Part shown: positions 1 to 4,420 of the stretch, piece by piece
How positions within the stretch are numbered: position 1 is the first letter of the stretch
Layout: every line of letters begins with the position of its first letter
Source: Deltaproteobacteria bacterium
Lineage (GTDB): Bacteria > Myxococcota_A > Polyangia > Polyangiales > Houyiibacteriaceae
Assembly: GCA_027295555.1 (NCBI GenBank)
Contig: JAPUKT010000203.1
Location: 1 to 7,609 of the forward strand
Direction: 5' to 3'
Length of the DNA stretch: 7,609 nt
The notes under the pieces: generated by a model
The model's input: the letters and a program-made list of their open reading frames with translations, nothing else
What the model was told of the DNA's origin: nothing
Database searches by the model: none
Translations under genes and position numbers: made by a program

Positions 1-351
1 TGGGCCCAGCACTTCACCCGCGTGGTCGATATCAACAGCCCAACGCCGTTCCCCGCGATCGTCTCCAGCGACTCCCCACTGCTCGAGGTGCACTCCGCCG
101 TCCTGCTAACCAAGCATGAGCGCGAGCGGCGCGCCGCCGGCCACGCCGGCTATCTCGACGCCCGCCGCGAGAAGCTAGTAGCCCCGGCTCAAACGAAGCT
201 CGAGCTCACCCGCGAAGACCTAGAACGCCGCCTAGGCTGGCTGCTCAAGCGAGTCAACGCACTCGCAAGCGCTCCAGGCCAGATCACCGGCGACATCGCG
301 TATCGCCTCGCGGTGCTGCAAGAGACATCCACGAATCTCGTCCGAGCGTAA
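1..351 (+). CDS. 3' end of an unrecognised plus-strand gene
   Basis: The reading frame is open from the first base of the window to a TAA stop at 349-351. The gene therefore probably starts upstream, and only its last 116 codons are visible. A GTG at 22 is the first possible start inside the window, but it has no clear ribosome binding site. The visible part has no membrane segment or signal peptide. It is rich in Arg, Glu, Leu and Ala and looks mostly helical in its second half (around LTREDLERRLGWLLKRVNAL). I recognise no family or motif. It is convergent with the minus-strand ExbD gene that ends at 460 and is separated from it by about 108 bp, so it is probably unrelated to the motor operon. 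Its use of rare CTA leucine codons differs somewhat from the downstream genes. Confidence 0.6.
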   Translation, partial: WAQHFTRVVDINSPTPFPAIVSSDSPLLEVHSAVLLTKHERERRAAGHAGYLDARREKLVAPAQTKLELTREDLERRLGWLLKRVNALASAPGQITGDIAYRLAVLQETSTNLVRA

Positions 352-352
352 G

Positions 353-412
353 ACAGCGGCAGGAACAGTGTCAGTGTCAGCGGCAGTGTCAGTGACGGTG
401 TCAGCGTCTGCG
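353..412. repeat. Degenerate hexamer tandem repeat, about ten units
   Basis: Immediately after the stop of the first gene, the sequence can be written as about ten consecutive 6-base units of consensus TCAGTG, with variants such as TCAGCG, GCAGTG, ACAGTG and ACGGTG. The phase is kept throughout. It lies in the gap between two convergent genes and encodes nothing obvious. It looks like a slippage-generated intergenic microsatellite. Confidence 0.7.
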
Positions 413-455
413 CGTAACGCGCCAGCGCTTCAGAAAAAGGTGACTGGCCCCTTTT
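403..455. terminator. Possible bidirectional terminator region between convergent genes
   Basis: Two weak hairpins are visible. The first pairs AGCG (403-406) with CGCT (426-429) around an inner GCGC/GCGC stem (410-413 with 419-422). The second pairs AAAAGG (435-440) with CCTTTT (450-455) across a 9-base loop, so it has an A-run on one side and a T-run on the other and could act on both strands. It lies between the stops at 351 (plus) and 460 (minus), where a terminator is expected. The stems are short, so confidence is low. Confidence 0.3.
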
Positions 456-459
456 CCCC

Positions 460-1068
460 TCATTCGTTCTTCTTGCTTACCACGAAGCGCAGGTTCTTGA
501 ACTCGGTCTGGCCTAGGGTGTAGATCACTTCGGACAGGGTGCGGTAGGGGGTGCGTTTGTCGGCGATGAGCTGGACGTCGCCGACGAATGGATGGTTCGC
601 GAAGCGCTGTGCTGTCCGCTTCTTGCGGTCGCGGATTTCGCTGAGCCTCTTGTAGAGAGGGGTGATCAGGAACCCACTGCTGCCGCCTTGCTTGAGGCTT
701 GGGTCGACGATTCCGTTCCGGAGCTCGAGGACCGACTTTCCGTCGACGACCACCTCGCTTCGCGAGATCTGGATGGCGATCGCGTCGTCGAGCTCGACCT
801 TCGATGTGGAGTACGGGATCCGGAGCTCGCTGCTCTCCTGGACCGCGGCCGCCGAGGACGTGGCGAAGATCGCCATCATGTAGACGAGCAGAATCGTCAG
901 TATGTCCATCATCGGATAGATATTCAGCCCAAAGTGCTCGGGCTCGGCCCTGCGACGGAGCTTGGCCCTGATGACCCGGTTCACATAGGCCATCGAGACG
1001 GCCTCCTCCTCGACTGGCGGCGCCAGGGAGTTTGTTCTCATAGGCGGATTGCTTTCGTTCGTCGTCAT
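460..1068 (-). CDS. exbD: ExbD/TolR-type biopolymer transport protein (second ExbD of minus operon)
   Basis: This 202-residue protein has the ExbD/TolR layout: a cytoplasmic N-terminus of about 47 residues, one membrane helix at about 48-76, and a periplasmic domain to the end. The signature LNIYPMMDILTILLVYMM places the essential intramembrane Asp at residue 55, equivalent to Asp25 of E. coli ExbD, which takes part in proton flow through the ExbB pore. The C-terminal stretch TPYRTLSEVIYTLG followed by FKNLRFVV matches the last helix and strand of the ExbD periplasmic fold. The ATG at 1066-1068 overlaps the TGA of the upstream ExbD gene by 4 bp, which indicates translational coupling; a GGGGAT element lies just upstream inside that gene. 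The cytoplasmic extension is longer than usual for ExbD and basic near residues 31-40. Family membership is clear, but the physiological partner is unknown. Confidence 0.93.
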   Translation of the reverse strand: MTTNESNPPMRTNSLAPPVEEEAVSMAYVNRVIRAKLRRRAEPEHFGLNIYPMMDILTILLVYMMAIFATSSAAAVQESSELRIPYSTSKVELDDAIAIQISRSEVVVDGKSVLELRNGIVDPSLKQGGSSGFLITPLYKRLSEIRDRKKRTAQRFANHPFVGDVQLIADKRTPYRTLSEVIYTLGQTEFKNLRFVVSKKNE

Positions 1069-1622
1069 CGAATCCCCGCGGAGAGCAAGACGTCGGGAAA
1101 CAGCTGGCCTTCATCGCCGCGCACTGCGTCCATCGCCGCGATCAAGTGCTCGTAGGGCACCTCCGGGTCCGCGCTGAGGGTGACACGGGTCTCATCCTCG
1201 AACTGCTGCTTCACCCGGCTCACGCAGTTGGTCAGGCCTATCCAATCGTGCTCACCGTTCATCCTGGCCGGCACGGTGAGCACCTTGCCCGGAGCGGTGG
1301 TGGCGCAGCCGCGCGCGAGCTTGCCGCCCGAGCCGGACACGATGACACCGGCACGTGTGATCGTGACATTCAGGTTCAAGGCCTCGTTTTGAGCCGCTCG
1401 GCTCCCAATGCCGCCTTTGCGGTATTGAGGGAGGGCAGCCTCGACCTGTGAGAAAAAGGCGACCGTCGTCAAGGTCATCAGCAAGAACATGATGATGTTC
1501 ACGACGATGTCCAAGAAAGGCACGATGTTGAGCTCCTCGCTGAGCTCGGACGGGTCCATGTCGGGAATCCTAACGCGCTTCCGAACATAGGCTCTTTGGC
1601 GTGGCGTGAGTCGTGCGGGCAT
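1065..1622 (-). CDS. exbD: ExbD/TolR-type biopolymer transport protein (first ExbD of minus operon)
   Basis: This is a 185-residue ExbD/TolR protein. A basic cytoplasmic tail (RQRAYVRKRVR) leads into the signature LNIVPFLDIVVNIIMFLLMT, with one membrane helix at about 33-58 and the proton-carrying Asp at residue 38. The remainder is a periplasmic domain ending in the helix-strand pattern VPYEHLIAAMDAVRG ... LFPDVLLSAG. Two periplasmic cysteines (106 and 133) could form a disulfide, which is not a general ExbD feature. It starts 12 bp after the ExbB stop and overlaps the next gene by 4 bp (ATGA), so the three genes are surely co-transcribed. It differs strongly from the second ExbD outside the membrane signature, which argues for distinct roles, perhaps as two halves of an ExbD heterodimer. 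The ribosome site is weak (GGGG about 6-9 bases upstream). Confidence 0.93.
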   Translation of the reverse strand: MPARLTPRQRAYVRKRVRIPDMDPSELSEELNIVPFLDIVVNIIMFLLMTLTTVAFFSQVEAALPQYRKGGIGSRAAQNEALNLNVTITRAGVIVSGSGGKLARGCATTAPGKVLTVPARMNGEHDWIGLTNCVSRVKQQFEDETRVTLSADPEVPYEHLIAAMDAVRGDEGQLFPDVLLSAGIR

Positions 1623-1634
1623 CTCGAGCCCCGA

Positions 1635-2267
1635 TCAACCGCCTTGCCGACGCAGCGTGAGGAGGTTCTCGAGCTGCATCGTGACCTTTTCCATCTCGTG
1701 CTTGTGGCGCTTGGTGAGACCGTGGAGCACGAGGTGGGCGACCATGAAGATCACGGCGATCAAGAGACCGAGGAACGTATTCCACATGGCCTCGGAGATA
1801 CCGGCGGACAGCAGCGCCGTCTTTTGAGACGGATCGTCGATCGTGCCGACCGCCTTGAACGCCCGAATGAGACCACTGATCGTACCGAGCAGGCCGATCA
1901 GGGTTGCGATGTTCGCGAGGGTCCAAAGTGAGCCAGTGCGCTTTTCAAGCGCGGGGATCACCTCGGACATCTTTTCCTCCATCGAGGCGATGACAGCTTC
2001 CTCGCCGCGATTGACCTGCGTGAGCCCAGACTTGACGACCTCGAGCAGGGGTACGGCCTTGGCTTCGCACTGACGAATCGCTCGGTCGATGTTTCCGGCC
2101 TGCACGAGCTTCCGAATTCGATTCATGAACTCGGGCGCATCGACGCTGTAATTCATCCGGATGTACCAAGCGCGGTCGATGATCACGCCGACGCCAAAAG
2201 CCAAAACACCGAGATTGATGAACGAAAACGGAGCAGCTTCGTACAGTGCCTCCCAGATTTCATGCAT
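1635..2267 (-). CDS. exbB: MotA/TolQ/ExbB proton channel protein (first gene of minus operon)
   Basis: This 210-residue inner-membrane protein has the three-helix ExbB/TolQ layout: helix 1 at about 12-32, a cytoplasmic helical loop at about 33-112, helix 2 at about 113-137, helix 3 at about 153-180, then a cytoplasmic amphipathic tail. Helix 2 carries IGLLGTISGLIRAF with Thr129, and helix 3 carries AGISEAMWNTFLGLL with Glu159 and Thr164. These match Thr148, Glu176 and Thr181 of E. coli ExbB, which line the proton path. The start is supported by a GGAGG-type site in GGGAGGGAG (2276-2284 on the complement), 8-11 bases before the ATG. Two ExbD genes follow at once. It is clearly paralogous to the ExbB starting at 2698, with matching loop motifs (DRAWYI versus ERAMYL, ALEKRT versus QIERRT). 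ExbB, TolQ and AglR subfamilies cannot be separated by eye. Confidence 0.95.
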   Translation of the reverse strand: MHEIWEALYEAAPFSFINLGVLAFGVGVIIDRAWYIRMNYSVDAPEFMNRIRKLVQAGNIDRAIRQCEAKAVPLLEVVKSGLTQVNRGEEAVIASMEEKMSEVIPALEKRTGSLWTLANIATLIGLLGTISGLIRAFKAVGTIDDPSQKTALLSAGISEAMWNTFLGLLIAVIFMVAHLVLHGLTKRHKHEMEKVTMQLENLLTLRRQGG

Positions 2268-2329
2268 TCTTGCGGCTCCCTCCCAGCTCGCCCCAGATCT
2301 CGGCGAGTAACCCCTATTTCTCGCTCCCC

Positions 2330-2344
2330 TTCAGCCGTGCTGAA
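2330..2344. promoter_or_regulatory. Small perfect hairpin TTCAGC/GCTGAA upstream of minus-strand ExbB
   Basis: A perfect 6-bp inverted repeat has a 3-base loop (CGT) about 63 bp upstream of the minus-strand ExbB start. It could be an operator or a leader hairpin of that operon. Its 3' arm overlaps the first of the phased TGRAATC elements. Confidence 0.4.
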
Positions 2345-2377
2345 ATCCAGACCCAGGGGCTGGAATCCGTTGAAATC
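2341..2377 (+). repeat. Three helically phased TGRAATC elements
   Basis: TGAAATC starts at 2341, TGGAATC at 2361 and TGAAATC at 2371. The offsets are exactly 20 and 10 bp, so all three copies would face the same side of the helix. This is the arrangement expected of binding sites for a cooperative regulator. No known regulator consensus is recognised. Confidence 0.4.
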
Positions 2378-2413
2378 ATTACGACTGTCGGGGCAAACCC
2401 CTTGTCGACGGGG

Positions 2414-2443
2414 ACGCTACCCTACGCCCTGCAGCGTTGTCAA
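2414..2443 (-). promoter_or_regulatory. Weak candidate promoter for the minus operon
   Basis: On the minus strand, TTGACA (complement of 2438-2443) is a perfect -35 hexamer, followed after 18 bp by TAGCGT (complement of 2414-2419), a poor -10 that keeps only the TA...T positions. Transcription would start near 2407 and give a leader of about 140 bases. The -35 lies inside the palindrome GCGTTG-T-CAACGC (2434-2446). The true promoter may lie elsewhere. Confidence 0.25.
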
Positions 2444-2460
2444 CGCGACGACAGCTTTTT
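2433..2460 (+). terminator. Intrinsic-terminator-like hairpin in the divergent region
   Basis: AGCGTTGTC (2433-2441) pairs with GACGACaGCT (2447-2456) across a 5-base loop, with one G-U pair and one bulged A. It is followed directly by four more T (2457-2460). In the plus orientation this has the form of a rho-independent terminator. No gene precedes it on the plus strand, so it would end an unannotated short transcript, stop antisense readthrough, or act as an attenuator. Confidence 0.4.
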
Positions 2461-2522
2461 CCGTGCTTCGCACCCAAGCTCCCGGCCCGAGGGGTTTCTA
2501 AAGAGCTAAATCAGGCACGATA

Positions 2523-2550
2523 TTGACTTGCTGGATCCAACCGTTATCAT
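2523..2550 (+). promoter_or_regulatory. Sigma-70-type promoter for the plus-strand motor operon
   Basis: TTGACT (2523-2528) and TATCAT (2545-2550) each match the sigma-70 consensus at five of six positions and are separated by 16 bp. Transcription would start near 2556-2558, about 140 bases before the ExbB ATG, leaving a long leader rich in inverted repeats. It is the best promoter match in the divergent region. Confidence 0.5.
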
Positions 2551-2558
2551 CCCTATGT

Positions 2559-2601
2559 AGTAAGCAAACCGTGGGAATGCTTACTGTTCTGGGGGGAACA
2601 G
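2559..2601 (+). promoter_or_regulatory. Two adjacent inverted repeats at the predicted mRNA 5' end
   Basis: AGTAAGCA (2559-2566) is a perfect inverted repeat of TGCTTACT (2578-2585) with an 11-base spacer. CTGTTC (2584-2589) pairs with GAACAG (2596-2601) across TGGGGG. The two overlap by two bases, so they either compete or stack. They begin just after the predicted transcription start. They could be leader RNA hairpins, or operators that block polymerase. No known operator consensus is recognised. Confidence 0.45.
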
Positions 2602-2617
2602 CGAGTTTTAGGTAGAA

Positions 2618-2668
2618 GACAGTGATGGGGATTGCATCGTACTCACTCGGGGTCCGGATAACACTGTC
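2618..2668 (+). promoter_or_regulatory. Long-range inverted repeat GACAGTG/CACTGTC in the leader
   Basis: GACAGTG (2618-2624) is exactly complementary to CACTGTC (2662-2668), enclosing 37 bases. It closes 14 bases before the AGGAGG ribosome site of the plus-strand ExbB. With the two upstream hairpins it would make a three-stem leader. The single repeat alone could be chance. Confidence 0.3.
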
Positions 2669-2682
2669 AAAGTAAAGTTCGC

Positions 2683-2688
2683 AGGAGG
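2683..2688 (+). promoter_or_regulatory. Strong ribosome binding site AGGAGG of plus-strand ExbB
   Basis: A consensus AGGAGG lies 9 bases before the ATG at 2698, followed by an A-rich spacer. It is the strongest ribosome site in the window, and it fixes the start codon. Confidence 0.85.
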
Positions 2689-2697
2689 CAGTAAAAA

Positions 2698-3348
2698 ATG
2701 GCCAAGTTGGCGTATCACTTTGAAGCAGGCGGATGGGCGATGTGGCTGATCCTCATTTGTCTCGTAGTTGCGATCGGCTTCAGCATCGAGCGCGCGATGT
2801 ATCTCTACAAGTCGTCGATCGATAAAGACGAGTTCATCGCCAAGATGCAGAGGTGCATCACCGCCGGGGACGTGGCGGGTGCGATCAAGGTTTGCTCGGC
2901 AGAGCACAACCCGCTCGCTCGTATCGTCAAGCAGGGTTTGCTCAAGGTGAACCGGCCCGACGCGGAGGTCCAAGCGGCCATGGATGAAGCTGCGCTCAAA
3001 GAGCTTCCGCAGATCGAGCGTCGCACGCCATACCTCGGCCTGCTCGCAAACGTCGGCATGCTTTTCGGTCTCTTCGGAACGGTCGTCGGTCTGATCACGG
3101 CGTTCGGTGAGGTGGCCAAGGCCGATGCAGCCAGCAAGGCGACTGGTCTCGCGAAGGGCATCGAGGAAGCGATGAACTGCACCGCGTTCGGTCTCGTGAC
3201 CGCGGTCTTTGCGCTCCTGATGCTGGGCATCTTGAACGGCAAGACGCAGAACATCATCGACGACATCAACGCGGCCACCGTCCAGGTCTTGAACCTGGTT
3301 GTCGGGAATCGCTCTAAGGTCGACCTTCAGAACATTCCGGCCGAATAA
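2698..3348 (+). CDS. exbB: MotA/TolQ/ExbB proton channel protein (first gene of plus operon)
   Basis: This is a 216-residue three-helix inner-membrane protein of the ExbB/TolQ family. Helix 1 spans about 11-33, the cytoplasmic loop about 34-112, helix 2 about 113-137 and helix 3 about 152-178. A cytoplasmic tail ends in NIPAE. Helix 2 contains FGLFGTVVGLITAF with Thr128, and helix 3 contains KGIEEAMNCTAFGLVTAV with Glu157 and Thr162, the full set of proton-path residues known from E. coli ExbB. It is closer to the classical ExbB/TolQ sequence than the minus-strand paralogue. Two ExbD genes follow, giving the ExbB-ExbD-ExbD composition seen in the Myxococcus AglR-AglQ-AglS motor; function as a gliding motor is only a possibility. 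A consensus AGGAGG precedes the ATG. Confidence 0.96.
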   Translation: MAKLAYHFEAGGWAMWLILICLVVAIGFSIERAMYLYKSSIDKDEFIAKMQRCITAGDVAGAIKVCSAEHNPLARIVKQGLLKVNRPDAEVQAAMDEAALKELPQIERRTPYLGLLANVGMLFGLFGTVVGLITAFGEVAKADAASKATGLAKGIEEAMNCTAFGLVTAVFALLMLGILNGKTQNIIDDINAATVQVLNLVVGNRSKVDLQNIPAE

Positions 3349-3366
3349 CAGCGAGAGGGCGTCAAA

Positions 3367-3858
3367 ATGGCATCGATCGACGCAGCCGGAAGAGGCTCTG
3401 GAAAGAAACCGGTCAATCAGGAAATCCCCCTGATTCCGTTTATCGATCTCCTGCTTTGCTGTGTGATGTTCTTGTTGGCGACCGCGGTCTGGAACCAGCT
3501 CGCCGCGATGAACGCCAATCAGCAAGTTCCAGGGCAAGCCTCGACCGAGGATGCCCCACCTGAAGACGAAAAAGTGAGGCTCATCCTGCAGGTTCGGAAC
3601 TCCGGCTACGTGCTGGGGTCCTCGGTTGGGGAAAGCATCGACATCAAGAAGCGGGTCGTGACTGACCAGCGCGAATTCGATGTCGACGAGCTCAAAACCA
3701 AGCTCGCTCAGTGGAAGCAGGCTTGGGACACGCGCGAAGACCTGATCGTCGCGCCTGAGGACGGCGTCCGGTACGAGGACGTCATCGTGGCAATGGATGT
3801 TGCGTCTGCGGCCGGGTTCACAACCCTGTCGATGGCCGACGGAGCTGCGTTCCTGTAG
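3367..3858 (+). CDS. exbD: ExbD/TolR-type biopolymer transport protein (first ExbD of plus operon)
   Basis: This is a 163-residue ExbD/TolR protein, the shortest of the four in the window. A cytoplasmic tail of about 18 residues leads to EIPLIPFIDLLLCCVMFLLA, a single membrane helix at about 22-43 with the conserved Asp at residue 27. Two adjacent Cys lie inside the helix, which is unusual. After a Pro/Glu/Asp-rich linker (about 52-68), a periplasmic domain ends with VRYEDVIVAMDVASAAGFT, which matches the classical ExbD C-terminus very well. It begins 18 bp after the ExbB stop with a GAGAGGG ribosome site about 7 bases before the ATG, and is followed 12 bp later by a second ExbD. The membrane signature is almost the same as in the next gene, pointing to an old tandem duplication. 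Confidence 0.95.
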   Translation: MASIDAAGRGSGKKPVNQEIPLIPFIDLLLCCVMFLLATAVWNQLAAMNANQQVPGQASTEDAPPEDEKVRLILQVRNSGYVLGSSVGESIDIKKRVVTDQREFDVDELKTKLAQWKQAWDTREDLIVAPEDGVRYEDVIVAMDVASAAGFTTLSMADGAAFL

Positions 3859-3870
3859 GGGGGAAGACAC

Positions 3871-4407
3871 ATGGCAATCAAACGGCCACAGCCTGAGCTG
3901 CTTCACCACATTCCTCTGAGGTTCGTTCGGAACCGCGTTGCGGGGCACGGGAGAAAAACGGTCGACCATCAGATTCCGCTGATTCCGTTCATCGACTTCT
4001 TGATCGTTCTCGTGATCTTCCTGCTCATGTCGTTTTCGGCGTCCGGTGAGCTGATTGCGCAGCAGCCGACCATCTCCATGCCGGAGGCGGCGAACACCGA
4101 GCAGATCGAGATCTCACCGATCGTGGCGATCGACGCGCGTGTGATCACACTCGACGGCTCGCGTGTTGCCGACACCCAGACCTTGGCCGCCACCGCCCAG
4201 GTCGACCGCATCGAGCCGCTCATCCAGGGGCTCGAGACAGAAAAGCGCAAGTGGGAGACCATCCATCCTTCGGAGCCGTTTCCCGGGCAGGTCATCGTCC
4301 AGGCGGACCGCGACATCGACTTCCGAGTCGTGAAGAAGGTGATGTTCTCGGCTGCTGCTGCGGGCTACGGCGCCGTCAGCTTCGCGGTCAATCAGCGCGA
4401 GAAGTAG
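3871..4407 (+). CDS. exbD: ExbD/TolR-type biopolymer transport protein (second ExbD of plus operon)
   Basis: This is a 178-residue ExbD/TolR protein. Its basic cytoplasmic tail is about 34 residues long, longer than in the preceding ExbD. The membrane signature HQIPLIPFIDFLIVLVIFLL has the conserved Asp at residue 42, and the helix spans about 36-57. The periplasmic domain contains SPIVAIDARVITLDGSRVAD, the usual first strands, and closes with FRVVKKVMFSAAAAGYGAVS. A purine-rich GGGGGGAAG lies 5 bases before the ATG and only 12 bp separate it from the gene before, so it is co-transcribed. It ends in two consecutive TAG codons (4405-4410). Its periplasmic domain is clearly different from its neighbour's, so the pair may form a heterodimer in one motor. 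Confidence 0.95.
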   Translation: MAIKRPQPELLHHIPLRFVRNRVAGHGRKTVDHQIPLIPFIDFLIVLVIFLLMSFSASGELIAQQPTISMPEAANTEQIEISPIVAIDARVITLDGSRVADTQTLAATAQVDRIEPLIQGLETEKRKWETIHPSEPFPGQVIVQADRDIDFRVVKKVMFSAAAAGYGAVSFAVNQREK

Positions 4408-4420
4408 TAGTCTTCCCATT

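Larger units (their letters stand above)
2268..2697. promoter_or_regulatory. Divergent control region between the two motor operons
   Basis: This is 430 bp without a convincing gene, lying between the start codons of the two divergent ExbB genes. It holds, left to right, a ribosome site for the minus operon (2276-2284), a TTCAGC/GCTGAA hairpin (2330-2344), three 10-bp-phased TGRAATC elements (2341-2377), a 13-bp palindrome inside a terminator-like hairpin (2433-2460), a sigma-70-like plus-strand promoter (2523-2550), three inverted repeats in the predicted plus-strand leader (2559-2668), and an AGGAGG ribosome site (2683-2688). Short open frames here lack ribosome sites and look like chance. 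Confidence 0.8.

Noticed and set aside
401..1114. A 237-codon minus-strand frame overlapping the second ExbD gene
   Set aside because: It is a shifted-frame shadow of the ExbD gene, very rich in Arg and Pro. The ExbD frame has the complete family signature.
2371..2384. Possible Fur (iron) box TGAAATCATTACGA
   Set aside because: ExbB/ExbD genes are often iron-regulated, but this site fits the 7-1-7 Fur consensus only with a deletion and several mismatches, so it is not supported.
2246..2509. Two short plus-strand frames in the divergent intergenic region
   Set aside because: Neither has a ribosome binding site. One begins inside the minus-strand ExbB gene and the other within its first codons, and both have Ser/Arg/Pro-rich compositions without any recognisable motif.
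2584..2601. Possible LexA box CTGTTC...GAACAG
   Set aside because: The CTGT and ACAG halves are 10 bases apart rather than the 8 of the enterobacterial consensus, and the neighbouring genes are not DNA-repair genes.
2608..3969. A 453-codon open frame on the minus strand across the plus-strand ExbB and first ExbD genes
   Set aside because: It is antisense to clear ExbB and ExbD genes, is rich in Arg, His and Asp with low-complexity character, has no ribosome site and resembles no family. Long antisense frames are expected in GC-rich coding DNA.
460..4407. Calling the six motor genes aglRQS or a Zorya-type defence motor
   Set aside because: The composition matches AglRQS, but the sequence alone cannot separate it from other ExbB/ExbD paralogues. 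Zorya needs ZorA with a long tail, ZorB with a peptidoglycan-binding domain, and helicase or nuclease genes, none of which is present.
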